DNA of 64,000 bases from Pomphorhynchus laevis (GCA_012934845.2 WNNJ02000930.1:1-64000), one strand, 5' to 3'. Numbered from the stretch's first letter, positions 1 through 11,069 are shown. A program made the numbers and translations. Notes: a model not told the origin generated them from the letters alone.

Positions 1-193
1 AGGGGGGAAGGTTTTTAAAATAAGAAACCAGAAAGGAAATGAAAATTTGATTTCTGAAGATTTTATTTACAATTTTTATAAAAAAAACGGATGGAATCGA
101 ATATTGGAGATGCGTTAATATGAAATGTCGAATCCTTGGTCATATAAGCATAGAGAATACGTTTATTACGCACAAAGACCATAACCATAATAA

Positions 194-447
194 TGAAAAG
201 TCAAAAATCATCAAAAAACAACTTTTAAGAACAGTAGTAACAGAATCTACAGAATCTGGACGTCCTACTTTGGAAATTATAACAAACAATACTTTTAACA
301 AATTTTCACCAACAATTGGTTGAAAAGTCAAAAATCATCAAAAACAACTTTTAAGAGCAGTACTAACAGAATCTACAGAATCTGGACGTCCTACTTTGGA
401 AATTATAACAAACAATACTTTCACCAAATTTTGACCAAAAATTGGTG
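194..447. repeat. 127-bp tandem duplication
   Basis: Two head-to-tail copies (194-320 and 321-447) run from a shared TGAAAAGTCAAAAATCATC start to an AATTGGT end and differ at a handful of positions. Short AATTGGTGAAAA motifs recur just downstream near 450 and 550. The small open frames on both strands here come from the repeat and look non-coding. Confidence 0.8.
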
Positions 448-1500
448 AAAAAAACAGAAGCTCTTTTAATTGAAATTTTAAAAAATACTATGAACTAGAA
501 TTTTTTGAAATTCTATGTAATTTGATGTTTTTTTGATTTTTTTTCACTAATTGGTGAAAAAAATCCCGGCCATTTTCTGACCAGGAACAGTGAGCATAGA
601 GCAAATTGGAGACAGTAGAGTGACCCTTTCTGAACCCGTGCTGAATAAATAAATTTAGATGAATAAATTTAGATGAATAAACATCTAAATAAATTTAGAT
701 GTCAGCCAATCGGTTAAGCTCTAAGTGCTTGGTAGTTTTCTTGTAAATGTAAAAAATCGTTGATATGGAGTAGCGTTTGTAGCGGTACAGAGAAGGCTAC
801 GGATTGCTGATAGTGCAGATGGTAATACTTCCTCCCATTTTCCATGTCAATTATATTTTAAATTAATTCTTTTTCTCTATCAATCAATGTAAATAAATTT
901 TATTGATGTTGTGATTCCATTGTTTATTATGTAAGTTTGGTTATACTGAGATGTAAAATTTGCTTTCCATAATCGGTTGGGTAAGCAGAAGAGCGCACTG
1001 ACAATGAAGATGTGGTATTTGTTACACATTAAATATTTGTTACACATAAACTGTTTTTTACTTTAATAAATTCTTAATTCTTAATCCTTCAATTTTGAAG
1101 ATTGGATAAATAAAAATATTTATGCTGTTTCTATTGCTTATATTCACAAGATAACCGGGATGTTTACGAGTTTACAAACTTAGGAGTGGTTTGCTTGAAA
1201 TATTACTTTATCTTAGAGGATGCTGCTTTGCTAAGGAGCATTAGATCATATACACATCAACGCTGCCGAACTTTAGGATGTCTTAAACAAAATAAATTTG
1301 ACATTGAATTGGAAATTACAGAAATTGCTGGTGAATACAGATTTGGTGACGGTATTTTGGATACTACTTTGTTGAAGCACTAACGAGCAAGATAAGCAGC
1401 TCAAATATTAATTTGCAGACGACTGTCGATACTTTTTAAATAGTTGATAATAATGATACATTATTGATAAATAATTATTGGACCTGGATCAAAGAAATGA
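448..1500. other. AT-rich stretch without a recognisable gene
   Basis: Mostly low-complexity AT-rich DNA. Around 648-702 the word AAATTTAGATG is repeated several times. A 65-codon open frame at 1,186-1,383 (plus) has fairly balanced composition (contains ILEDAALLRS and ITEIAGEYRFGDG), but I do not recognise it. It could be a stray exon or chance. Confidence 0.5.
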
Positions 1501-1559
1501 GGAAATTTTTCGATATTTCGCTAACTTCTGTTAGCATCTTAAGAAAATTACAATATTTT

Positions 1560-2193
1560 TATAATTGATGAAAAATGAAGTAAAAAACAAATGTTTTATA
1601 TACATATTTCTTCTTCTTTTTCTCCTCCTTTTTTCTTCTCGACTCCAACCAAATATGGGGTGCCAATCTAGCTTTCTTTTTATTCTTTTCTTCAGGCTTC
1701 GATTGAGACACTTGTCCGGTATTAGAAGCACTTGAGGTCAAGCGCATATGAAGAACTAATTAAAATAATTAATCCACACACTTTCAAAAATAAGAGAAAA
1801 AATCAATCCAGTACAAAAACAAAAAATAAAAATTATTCAAAAGCCTTAATTTTTCTATTGTAAAATAAAACATATTTATTTATTTTTAATTTCTATTTCA
1901 TTCAAAAAATATTCATTAAGATGCACAGTCGTTTTAAAAATATATAACGTTGTTCTGGGGGTGATTGTTTGAGTAAAAGTACAATCCGCTCAATACAAAC
2001 GAATTGAGCAAGATTACACATCTATCAAAACTGACATTTAATCGTCTCGCTCTCCCAAACATACGTAGTCCTTTTCGAACTAATTTAAAACACCTAGCCA
2101 TATCTGACCGATGATGCAAACATGGTTCGAAGACGGATCCCAGAATGCGCACACGACGCTTTCGATTCCATGGAAAAGAATCAAGGAGACGAG
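1560..2193 (-). pseudogene. LINE A1: RT C-terminus and 3' UTR
   Basis: The frame at 2,152-1,934 reads RILGSVFEP, then HHRSDMARCFKLVRKGLRMF and SGLYFYSNN, matching the C-terminal RT region of copy A2 (25.26-25.50 kb). Below 1,930 the 3' UTR shares a CCAACC/CCAGCC-type block and a run of purines (on the minus strand) with 24.65-24.78 kb. The piece ends exactly where the LTR fossil begins. Confidence 0.8.
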
Positions 2194-2279
2194 TGTTGTA
2201 AACACCAAAAAAGTGGTTTTATTCAACACAATCTATAAAGATAGTTAATGAACAAGAATATTAGTTTATAAGATCATAG
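2194..2279 (-). repeat. LTR of the nested fossil (3' LTR in element orientation)
   Basis: About 86 bp, matching 3,887-3,972 with a few differences. Unusually short for an LTR. Confidence 0.8.
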
Positions 2280-2489
2280 CATTCTTCGGAGACGCGTAGA
2301 TCTTCGTAATTGTTCGTTTGAATTTAGCGCAAGCTGATTGACTCTGCTAAAGTTATTCATTTCCTGTGGGTCCCCACAATCGGAAATAGTGTTGTCAATC
2401 GTATTCGGTAAGTCGATGTGCAAATCTTGTTTAGTATTGATCGTATCGTTTAACGCCTGAATATCTTGATTTTGAGTTGAGTCCATCAT
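2274..2489 (-). pseudogene. End-of-pol remnant of the LTR fossil
   Basis: A 71-codon frame just inside the 3' LTR. It ends with a basic LRRSTRLRR motif like the tail of many Ty3/gypsy polyproteins. The rest is low-complexity, acidic and polar. Fossil. Confidence 0.5.
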
Positions 2490-2847
2490 ATCGTAATGTT
2501 ACATCGGTTGATCAAACGATTGACGTTGCCCTGTTCTTATCTCTCCACTGGGAGCCAGATGCTGTGTCGATACTTCGATATTCGTCCGAAATCATCTCAT
2601 ATTGTTGAATAGGTCACATTGGAATCTAGTAATTCAACTTCATCTACGCTAGGATCGTACTTAGAAGACCTGTAGCAAACCCAAAATAGCATTTGTGCAC
2701 AGATTGGGGAGTACGAAAAATTGAACGTAATCGTAGTTTTGGTTTTTAAAAATGAAATTTAGTGTGCATTTTCCAATAACCTTATGAATACAACCTTATG
2801 CGTTGTATTTGCTGTGAGTATAACCTCAATATCCGCCGGAATGATTC

Positions 2848-3776
2848 TTACTGAAAGAGCCCGTGCAATGTCAGCATCCAAAAATTTAGGAAACTTCCTG
2901 TTTCAATAAGGGCTTCTATCGATAATCCGTTGATCGATAAAGTGGTTTTTAATTGTGAATCATTTTTCGTGTTGATCGTTGACAATAAAACGGCGGATGA
3001 AGATTCAGCGTTTAGCTTGGAGGATTTACATACTCGAGCGTAATGGCCGACCTTATGACATTTTCTACAGACGACATCTTTTGCTGGACAACTCAATCTC
3101 GAGTGTATTAAACCTCCACAGAAATAGCATCGTTGTTTTGTATTTGATTTCGATAGTACACCGATTCGATTAGCATATTCAGCTTCAGTAGTTTTATCTT
3201 CTCTTGTAGTTTCGGTCTGTAGATAGTTTGATTCATTAGAATATCTAACGGATGCGACATTCTCTTGAAATTTAGATTCCTCCCGATCTCGGAGATACAG
3301 CGTCATGCTTTGCTGTGCAGTAGTTAATGACTTGGCGACATTTACTGCTCGTGCCAGGTCTAATTGCTCGAACTCGAGTAATCGTTGACGAACAAAATCG
3401 GAAGCAAGACCACGAATGAAAGCGTCTCGAACAACATATTTTCTTGCTTCCTCGGCAGTGACTGCTTTGAAATGATATTCCCTTGAAAGTGAGTGTAGTG
3501 ACTGTACAAACAAGTCAATATCCTCGTTATTTCGTTGAGCTCGAATATAAATAGCAAATGTCGCGCTAGTATTTCATTCGGTGTCTTGATATAAAACGAC
3601 TTCAGTGTAATCATCGCAGATTCATAGTTGTCGCTGTCTTCGATTAGTTCGTACACTCTTTGACAAACATGCATTATCAAGAGTTCCAACTTGTTATTCC
3701 CGCGAGATGTTGTTAAGTAGTATTCGAAATTTCGCTTCCAGAGCTTAAATTTCTTTTGACTATCACTGTCATCCAC
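2848..3776 (-). pseudogene. Ty3/gypsy-like gag-protease remnant
   Basis: The region begins with a gag-like stretch (KLWKRNFEYYL, SFYIKTPNEILARHLL), continues with a helical capsid-like part (KYVVRDAFIRGL, RQRLLEFEQLDLARAVNVAK) and has two zinc knuckles (CYFCGGLIHSRLSC and CRKCHKVGHYARVC). It ends at the start of an aspartic protease domain with ALIETGS in the place of the usual ALIDTGS-type active site. Family assignment rests on the zinc-knuckle pair followed by this motif. Broken fossil. Confidence 0.75.
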
Positions 3777-3886
3777 TGCTATGTCGAATCTTTCGAGCCG
3801 GATGTTGTTGACTTGACTAGTTGTCTATGATAGATTCGATTGATCGATCTTGTGTCTGTTGCAGACGTCATTTGTGTTGAATAAAT

Positions 3887-3972
3887 TGTTGTAAACACCA
3901 AAAAGGTGGTTTTATTCAACACAATCTATAAAGATAGTTAATTAACAAGAATATCAGTTCAGATCATAACAA
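3887..3972 (-). repeat. LTR of the nested fossil (5' LTR in element orientation)
   Basis: About 86 bp, matching 2,194-2,279. Its outer end abuts the ACGAG target duplication and LINE A sequence. Confidence 0.8.
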
Positions 3973-4087
3973 CGAGTGTGCTTTCCAGGATGCCGAAATC
4001 TGTAATGAATAAAGTTGCTCTTCGTTGGGTTTAAAGACAAACCTAACTTCGCTAAGCGATGAGCAACAATACCCACTACAGATTTCA
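3973..4087 (-). pseudogene. LINE A1: RT fragment between two insertions
   Basis: About 115 bp colinear with A2 at 25.51-25.62 kb (shared GTGTGCTTTCCAGGA and CGCTAAGCGATGAGCAACAA). The left edge is the LTR fossil's target duplication and the right edge is the start of LINE C with target duplication ATTTCA (4,082-4,087). Confidence 0.85.
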
Positions 4088-4269
4088 GTTAAAACTTTCG
4101 TGATAATTAACTACTTACAATCTGAAAAAGTTTGTGAGATTTATATACAATTAATATAACTTACACTTGTGAGTGTAACTTGTGCATCACGTTACAATGA
4201 TTTCAACGATTTTTACAACGATTAATTCGATTTCAACAATTGCAATAATTTCGATAGTTTTAATACACG

Positions 4270-5360
4270 ACTAATATGGGCAAAAAGAAGCGTGTGCAGT
4301 CATCAGTCGAAGTCTTGAATCAAATCAAGTACATTGTTCGAAACCAGGATGTGATATTTGAACATCAGTAACCGGTACATTTAATCGATCTCAAGATGAA
4401 AACATTCTTATGCGGCTACTGTGCGTCAGCCGAACTGGACTCACTACATGCCTTGATTCAAAAAACTCAAAACAGCCAAGCCTGCACACATAAAAATTCT
4501 TCTAATAAAGATACACCCATCTCGTCAATACAACATAATAATGACGGTCATGATAATAGGCAGCAATCAACTATGCATTGATGACAATGATATTTTATTG
4601 TCTAACATTTTTGAATCGTCGTCGGTAATTAATCAGCGTAAATTGAATGATATGGGAAAGTGTGCAGAAGATAAAACCGACGAGGGAAATTGTGTAGAAA
4701 TTCTACCGAGGACACCTAAAGATAACCAGCTTTTACAATTTCCGGTGGATGCTTCAGCATCAGTTGTCAAATCGGTATCGATAGGACTCGAACCAGAGTC
4801 CAGTGCTCAAAAGTGGGGATGACATCATATCTAGGTCATCCATAGAGGAGATCAACGAGCGAAATTGTACAGATGATAGTACTAATAATCGATACACCTC
4901 CCTAGATAAGCCCGTTAAAGTGAACTATAGTAATACAAATGTCCATTAAGATGGGTCTCGAAAGCGACCGTTGATTCCACGAGATAAAGCTACAATAATG
5001 GCCAATATTGTTGATTCGTCAGCAATAAGCAATCAGCATAGGTTGAATGATGACCTCGATAAAGTTAGGTCCATATTGGGATGTGTATTATCTGATTGTG
5101 ATTCGCAATTTATAACATCTTTGAAAGTAGTTTTCCTCTTTCGCACCAAATAGAGAAAAGTTAAAGCTGGCTAAGATTGAGCTTCAAAAAAGACTCAACA
5201 GTGGGGAGCGAAATCTTAGGATTCAAAATTTTCAAGTAGTGCGACGCCGCCCTCGTGTGTTTTGGACAATGTTACCCTCACACGACAAAATTTCACATGC
5301 ATTCGACCTCTCGAGCTGCGTCGCACCTATCAAAGGAATAACGAAAGTCCATATGTAACC
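4270..5360 (+). pseudogene. LINE C ORF1 (PHD-like zinc finger protein), decayed
   Basis: The start region encodes CDI(W)TSV followed by FLCGYCASAELDSL (frame 4,396-4,581), the same short Cys-rich finger seen in LINE E (CDVWTTV...FICGYCSAS) and LINE D2 (CSVWTTI...FVCGFCANK). PHD-like fingers in ORF1 are known from CR1-group LINEs. Downstream frames (4,541-4,822 and 4,971-5,153) carry two related words, NIFESSSVINQRKLND and NIVDSSAISNQHRLNDD. These resemble the RNA-binding domain start in LINE E (TNVFESSSDVAQPRVDHD), so part of this domain may be duplicated. Several stops and frame changes. Confidence 0.65.
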
Positions 5361-5392
5361 AATATACCAGATACTTATTGTGAAAAATTTAT

Positions 5393-6290
5393 ATGTTATA
5401 TTCTAATGTTCAGAGTATCCTCCAAAAAATGGTAGAGGTTTCGCTACTTGCTGAAGAAAGAAATGCTAGTATCCTGGCTATCAGTGAATCTTGGTTGAAT
5501 TCTAATATTAATGACTCAGAAATTGCAATTCCCGGTTACAGCTCATACCGTTGTGATCGTGTTAATGTCATAGATGGCGGTGTAGTCATATAGCGCGAGA
5601 TAGTATTACTACTAATGTCCTATATCACGATAATGTGGAGATTAGTTACCAATCCTTATGGTGTCGTTTCGAAAGCCCTGATTCCTCTGTTGTCATTGGA
5701 CTTGTGTACAGAAGTCCTATGGCATCCACCAAACGCCTCCGGAAAGATTTAGAACGGTTCGCCTCTTACGAAAACTTAATCTTATTTGGGGACTTTAATA
5801 TGTCACGTATAGACTGGTCTACTTATTCCCGTTTTAGCAGCTGTGATTGGGAATCTTCTGAACTACTCGATTTATTAAACGAGCTGAATTACTTTCAGTA
5901 CGTAAATCAAGACATTCGTTTCATAGGCTCTTATAAAAGTCTATTAGATTTATGTTTGTCTAACCATGATCTACCCATAAATATTGACTACATACAAGCT
6001 ATAGGGAATAGTGACCATTTCAGTATGTTAATTCGCTTTCCGTTCGTTCTGCCTTCCAAACACTTGTCACTGCGAGCTTAACGTTTTTAAGGCCGATTAT
6101 AGCGCAATCGGTAGGTACCTTGATCGCGTTGTTTGGCTTGACCCATTTGTGGTCGGATTGGAATGTACATAAAGATTTTTTCGAGATACTCTTGTTTCTC
6201 TTCTAGACAGATATTTGCCTTTACGTGCTTCACGCTCCCGTAAATACAATAAGCCGTGGTTTGACATAGAGTTAGGAAATCTTCTTAACG
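5393..6290 (+). pseudogene. LINE C ORF2, AP-endonuclease domain
   Basis: The frame at 5,393-5,593 gives LYSNVQSIL, ILAISESWLNSNI and GYSSYRCDR; the frame at 5,635-6,081 gives GLVYRSP, LILFGDFNMSRIDW, LLDLCLSN and IGNSDHFSM. These are the N (SNV), E (SESWL), GDFN and SDH motifs of APE-type LINE endonucleases. A stop/frame break lies between the two frames near 5,593. Beyond 6,081 the linker continues in another frame to PWFDIE near 6,265, where LINE D1 interrupts it. Confidence 0.8.
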
Positions 6291-6299
6291 GGTGAGAAA

Positions 6300-8578
6300 T
6301 CTTCTTAAGGGGTTTCACTCTTACTCTTACTCGTCCTCATCCTCCTTCTCCGCCTTTACCTTTATCTACACCAAGTCGACCATGGAAGCTTCTCGATATC
6401 CCTGATCTCTGCACACCCTTACTCAATTCTTCACTCTTTTCACTTCCTCTTCACTATCTCTCTCCCGATGATCTCTGCATTCTGTTTGATTCTGAACTTA
6501 CGTCGATCCTCAATAACCTTCTGCCTAGTCGACTTCGACGTTCCCAGCGCTTGCGCCATGCTCCCTGGTTCGATTCTGACTGTAGTCTTTCTAAGCGTCG
6601 ACTCCGTCACTCTTTTCGTATGTATAAACGCTTTCTTAAACGTTCACCCAACTCACTCCCTCCAAATCTTCGTGATTCCTACTTTTCTCAACGCCGTTCA
6701 CATCTCATTCTTATACGTACTAAACGTACTCTCTTTTGGCGAAATCAACTCGAGTCATCTTCCAACACTAAATCTCATTGGAAAATCTTAAACTCAATTC
6801 TTTCACGATCATCTACCCCTTGTAATATAAATCCTGATGAATTTTCTTCTTATCTACAAACTAAGCTATCTAATTTACTTTTCCTACTACCCAAAGCCCC
6901 CTTGTACCCACTCTTATCTTTTAATACTTCCCTCCCAGAACTATTCCACCTTCTTCCCGTTTCGTCTGATGAAGTTTCTTCGGTTCTGCTGTCATTACCT
7001 AATAAAACCTCTCCTTCTGACCCAATTCCCACTCACTTGCTTAAAAATATCTGCTCCGTTATCTTACCCTTCCTAACCACATTGTTCAACTCGTCCATCC
7101 GTAGCCGTACATTTCCTTCCATCTGGAAATGCGTCACTGTTCGTCCTCTCATCAAAAAGCAATCTCTCGACTCCTCACTACCATCTTCGTACCGTCCTAT
7201 TTCACTTCTCCCAACCCTCTCTAAACTCTTTGAGCGTCTCGTTCTTAAGCAAGTTAATACATATCTCTATTCCTCTAACTTATTTCCTCCCTTCCAAGCC
7301 GCTTTTCGCTCTAATTACTCTACCGAAATTGCATGTCTTAAAGTTTATAACGACTTACTCATATCGCGCGATCATAAATTATGTAGTGTCATAGTTTCTC
7401 TTGATCTATCGTCTGCTTTTGACATCGTCGATCACTCGATTCTTCTCCATCGCCTTCGTCATGATTATGGCTTCTCTTTACCCACTGTATCATGGTTTTC
7501 TTCATATCTATCAAACCGTACATTTCGCGTATATTCTAACTCTTCTCTCTCCCATCCTTCGTTCATTCCGTCCGGTGTTCCACAAGGTTCCGTATTAGGC
7601 CCTATGCTTTAATTTCTTCTTCTCGGTGATTTGTCTTCGATTTTTCATAAATTTAACTTCTATGTAATGCAATATGCTGATGACATTCTCATCTATGCTC
7701 ACGCACCTGCTTATCGTATTCATGATCTTAGGGTTTCTGTTTCAAGCTGTTTTGTCTCAATTTCCAATCATCTTTGTTCCCTTCGCCTTTCTGTGAATCC
7801 TGATAAATCTAAAATTATGTGGATCGTACCTCGACTCTTCGGCATAGAACTTCTTTCCGTATCATTAAATCATACAATTCTTCCTATCGTTGATAATCTC
7901 GTTTTCCTAGGCTTTCATTTCGACAACCGACTTTCACTTAAACCTTTCGTTAGTGATAAAGTACGCTCATCTACCTTGATACTTCGCAATCTCCGTCAAG
8001 TTCGTAGATTGATCGATTTCCCTTCTTGTATGACTCTCATATCTTCTCTTCTTTTCTCAAGACTTGATTACTGTCTTAGTCTATTTTCCAACTCACCTAA
8101 ATCCACTCTTCTTCCTTTACAACGCATCATCAACGCTGCCGTCCGAGTTCTCCTCCGTCTTCGTCGTTTTGATCATACATCCTACCATCTTGCTTCTCTC
8201 GATTTGCCTACAATTTATTGTCGTGTTCAAATTCGTCTTCTTATCGTTGCTTTCCGCCTTGTAACTTTTCATACCCCTTCATTTCTCAACCTTCCTTTTC
8301 TTGATAATTCTCGTCCTGTTTACTGTTCCTTGCGTTCCTGTAATTCCCTTCTTTTACATGTCCCAAACTACTCTACCTCCTTTGGACTCCGCTCCTTCCT
8401 GGTGGCTGCTCCTCTATCGTGGAATCATCTGCCCATTCATATACGCCAATCAACTTCCCTGCAGTGCTTCAAACGACAAATCCGATCCCATTTTAACAAT
8501 TTATCTGCTTGACTTTCTCATTTTTGTTTGTGGACTTGTAAGCGTACAGCTTGTACGCATTTGCCACATTAAATAAAT
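6300..8578 (+). mobile_element. LINE D copy 1 (D1), 5'-truncated, inserted in LINE C
   Basis: This 2.28-kb element starts within the endonuclease-RT linker (compare D2 near 21.15 kb) and ends with the D-type 3' end: hairpin GCGTAC-AGCTT-GTACGC, then ATTTGCCACATTAAATAAA. LINE C sequence resumes at about 8,580. 5' truncation is the usual result of target-primed reverse transcription. Strong pyrimidine bias on the coding strand (C/T-rich, Ser/Leu-rich protein) sets D apart from its neighbours. Confidence 0.85.
6551..8512 (+). pseudogene. LINE D1 reverse transcriptase, nearly intact
   Basis: The frame 6,551-7,612 begins in the linker (RHAPWFDSDC) and runs through RT motifs: SDPIPTHLLK, YRPISLLPTLSKLFERL, FQAAFRSNYSTE, SLDLSSAFDIVDHSIL and SGVPQGSVLGPML. 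One frame break near 7,612 separates it from 7,631-8,512, which has the catalytic MQYADDILIYAH, LRLSVNPDKSKIMW, LGFHFDNRLSL and the thumb/C-terminal part ending HFNNLSA. The pattern DLSSAFDIVDHSILL with SLLPTLSKLFERL is typical of L2/Rex1/CR1-group LINEs. With one visible frame break in almost 2 kb, it is among the least decayed LINE copies here. Confidence 0.85.
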
Positions 8579-8579
8579 T

Positions 8580-9445
8580 TGTATTATTAAGATCCTTTAT
8601 CGTCGATATCGTCAATTTAAAGGAGAATATCAATTATATCGAAACGCAAGAAACAGATTTACGGCACTTAAAAGATCTAAGAAACTCTACTTTGAGAAAT
8701 CACTCGTTCATAATATTAAGTATGAGCCAAGTTTATTTTTCAAATATTGTGCAACCAAAAATCGATCGAGATGCAAATATTTTCCGTTACGTGTGAAAAA
8801 TAAAGTATTTGTCGACGATTTTATGGTCGCTAATACATTTGTAGAGACATTCTTTCCTAGAATAGATGAATCAGTTACTGTACACGGCACCATTCATCAT
8901 AATAATAAATCATCTAACTTGACGTCACATATTTCTATCGCTCATGTATATGAGCAACTTCGACGATTAAAACGTTGTCATTCTGCTCTTCCCGACGGAT
9001 TGCCAGTCATCCTACTTAGAGAATTAGCTTCCCGCATTTGCGGTCCACTACATCGAATATTCATATTTTCCTTATGCAAATCAAAGATTCCCCTCGACAA
9101 GCTAAAATCGTTAGTTTGCCCCGTATATAAAAAAGGTGATAGGTCATGCGCCAGCAATTTTAGACCAGTTAGTCTGACATGTATTTGCTGTAAGGTACTA
9201 GAGCGTTTGATTTTGTTACACATCAACCGCCATATTTCGATAAATAACCTTTTACATCCTGCCCAACATGGATTTTGTTCGAGTAGATCAACATGTCCAA
9301 ATATTCTAATTGCTAGAGATGATTGGTCCAGTGCTTTTGATGCCGGTGTCGACACCGACGTGGTATTCGTGGACTTCTCGCGTGCTTTCGATACAATTAA
9401 TCATAATATACTTATTGGCAAACTTATAGGACTTTGCTTTGATTC
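8580..9445 (+). pseudogene. LINE C ORF2, linker and RT N-terminal half
   Basis: LINE C resumes after D1 in a frame reading ILYRRYRQFKGEY and, from 8,793, the RT start: RLKRCHSALPDGLPVILLRE, KSLVCPVYKKGDRS, FRPVSLTCICCKVLERLI, QHGFCSSRSTCPNIL and motif A VFVDFSRAFDTINHNIL. The frame is lost at about 9,445, where a short LINE 3' end is inserted. It matches the LINE E RT closely in layout, so C and E are sister families. Confidence 0.85.
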
Positions 9446-9565
9446 TTCCATTGGAATATCCTAATTTGCTATGTTGACTGAATATTTGCTTTTCTTTTTT
9501 TTTGGACTCTGCCTGAATAGCCTTTTGGCTTTGGTATGTATTGAAATAAATAATAAAAAATAATT
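9445..9565 (+). mobile_element. Short LINE 3'-end fragment inside LINE C RT
   Basis: About 120 bp separate FDSSI (to 9,445) from WIRAYLLDRTAAV (from 9,567), which belong together in the RT. It contains a T-rich tract, a small AGCC-TTTT-GGCT hairpin and a tail of AATAAATAATAAA. The layout matches the 3' end of LINE F at 54.50-54.60 kb, so it is best read as a strongly 5'-truncated CR1-type insertion. The exact left edge is uncertain. Confidence 0.6.
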
Positions 9566-9704
9566 GTTAATTGGATTCGTGCGTATTTATTAGATAGAAC
9601 TGCAGCAGTCAGAGTAAGGGGGACTTTGTCGGATTGGACTTATGTATGTAGTAGTGTACCACAAGGATCGATTTTAGGAACAATTTTATTTGATATATAT
9701 TAAC
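9566..9704 (+). pseudogene. LINE C RT fragment with the PQG motif
   Basis: It reads WIRAYLLDRTAAVRVRGTLS, then SSVPQGSILGTILFDIYIN, the RT motif B region. The last 14 bases (9,691-9,704) are the left target duplication of the 9,705-11,069 insertion, and the reading continues at 11,084 with NELISLLLSK. Confidence 0.8.
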
Positions 9705-11069
9705 AGAATGAATAATTGCATACACGAGCGAGTATCATCATTTGGTCGGCTTCATAAATTATCCTCGTGTGAAGTCTTTAATCCTAGATGCAGCACTGTA
9801 CACTACAATCAGCGTAGGTGGACCTCATCAGCAGTGAGCCTACGCCTACATTTCGTGTTTCGGTCCTTTAATGATCTGCTGAAATTTTCCTCTGCTGCCT
9901 TTCTGTAAAAACAAACGATACAGTTTGTAAGGAACACATTTCCACTTGTGCAAACTGTACGTTGTTTCCGTCTTTTGTAACAAAAAGACGGAGATAGCAC
10001 TACAGTTGCCGGAAACAACCGACAATCTGTCTTTTGAATTTTCTTGACAGGAAACCGGAATCTGCCAGGTTAATAGAATGAATAATTGCATACACGAGCG
10101 AGTATTATCATTTGGTCGGCTTCATAAATTATCCTCGTGTGAAGTCTTTAATCCTAGATGCAGCACTGTACACTACAATCAGCGTAGGTGGACCTCATCA
10201 GCAGTGAGCCTACGCCTACATTTCGTGTTTCGGTCCTTTAATGATCTGCTGAAATTTTCCTCTGCTGCCTTTCTGTAAAAACAAACGATACAGTTTGTAA
10301 GGAACACATTTCCACTTGTGCAAACTGTACGTTGTTTCCGTCTTTTGTAATCGTCTTTCATTCTATTAACCTGGCAGATTCCGGTTTCCTGTCAAGAAAA
10401 TTCAAAAGACAGATTGTCGGTTGTTTCCGGCAACTGTTGTGCTATCTCCGTCTTTTTGTTACAAAAGACGGAAACAACGTACAGTTTGCACAAGTGGAAA
10501 TGTTGTTCCTTACAAACTGTATCGTTTGTTTTTACAGAAAGGCAGCAGAGAAAAATTTCAGCAGATCATTAAAGGACCGAAACACGAAATGTAGGCGTAG
10601 GCTCACTGCTGATGAGGTCCACCTACGCTGATTGTAGTGTACAGTGCTGCATCTAGGATTAAAGACTTCACACGAGGATAATTTATGAAGCCGACCAAAT
10701 GATGATACTCGCTCGTGTATGCAATTATTCATTCTATTAACCTGGCAGATTCCGGTTTCCTGTCAAGAAAATTCAAAAGACAGATTGTCGGTTGTTTCCG
10801 GCAACTGTTGTGCTATCTCCGTCTTTTTGTTACAAAAGACGGAAACAACGTACAGTTTGCACAAGTGGAAATGTGTTCCTTACAAACTGTATCGTTTGTT
10901 TTTACAGAAAGGCAGCAGAGGAAAATTTCAGCAGATCATTAAAGGACCGAAACACGAAATGTAGGCGTAGGCTCACTGCTGATGAGGTCCACCTACGCTG
11001 ATTGTAGTGTACAGTGCTGCATCTAGGATTAAAGACTTCACACAAGGATAATTTATGAAGCCGACCAAA
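9705..11069. mobile_element. Multimeric 370-bp non-coding retroposon (retrozyme-like) with 14-bp TSD
   Basis: Four copies of a 370-371-bp unit: U1 9,705-10,074 (complete, +), U2 10,075-10,350 (3'-truncated, +), U3 10,365-10,735 (complete, -) and U4 10,736-11,069 (-, lacking the unit's first ~30 bp). The insertion is flanked by TGATATATATTAAC at 9,691-9,704 and 11,070-11,083 and sits cleanly in the LINE C RT. There is no conserved long frame. Tandem units, a partial terminal unit, an internal inversion and a TSD of this length resemble retroposed multimeric RNAs such as retrozymes or Penelope-like insertions; that assignment is inference. Each complete unit has a GGACC-GAAAC...GTA...CTGATGA-GGTCC signature (in U3 at 10,574-10,620). 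Confidence 0.8.
10574..10628 (+). ncRNA. Pseudoknot-like element with hammerhead-type boxes (candidate)
   Basis: In U3 the order is GGACC (10,574), GAAAC, GTA (10,591), GCGTAGG (10,595), CTGATGA (10,609), GGTCC (10,616), CCTACGC (10,622). GGACC pairs with GGTCC, and GCGTAGG pairs with CCTACGC, crossing each other as an H-type pseudoknot. The GAAAC and CTGATGA boxes are those of hammerhead ribozymes, but in permuted order and with no usable stem I hairpin between GTA and CTGATGA. Function unproven. Confidence 0.35.

Larger units (their letters stand above)
2194..3972 (-). mobile_element. Short Ty3/gypsy-like LTR fossil nested in LINE A1
   Basis: Direct repeats of about 86 bp (2,194-2,279 and 3,887-3,972), both beginning TGTTGTAAACACC, bound a 1.78-kb minus-strand element. 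The outer ends read TG...CA and are flanked by the 5-bp target duplication ACGAG (2,189-2,193 and 3,973-3,977). Joining the flanks restores LINE A sequence as seen near 25.51 kb, so the element inserted into LINE A. It keeps a gag-protease region and a short end-of-pol tail; most of pol is missing. It is a broken fossil. The two LTRs differ at several sites, so the insertion is not recent. Confidence 0.85.

Noticed and set aside
140-331. Small frames on both strands at the left end of the window
   Set aside because: They follow the 127-bp tandem duplication and have no coding character.
10574-10628. Ordinary hammerhead ribozyme in the 370-bp unit
   Set aside because: Boxes are in permuted order and the 15 nt between GTA and CTGATGA cannot form stem I; kept only as a pseudoknot candidate.
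9715-10731. A conserved 66-codon frame (MNNCIHERV...) present several times, plus 60-81-codon frames on the other strand
   Set aside because: It recurs only because the 370-bp repeat recurs; both strands stay open by composition and the frames end within the unit. No domain recognised.
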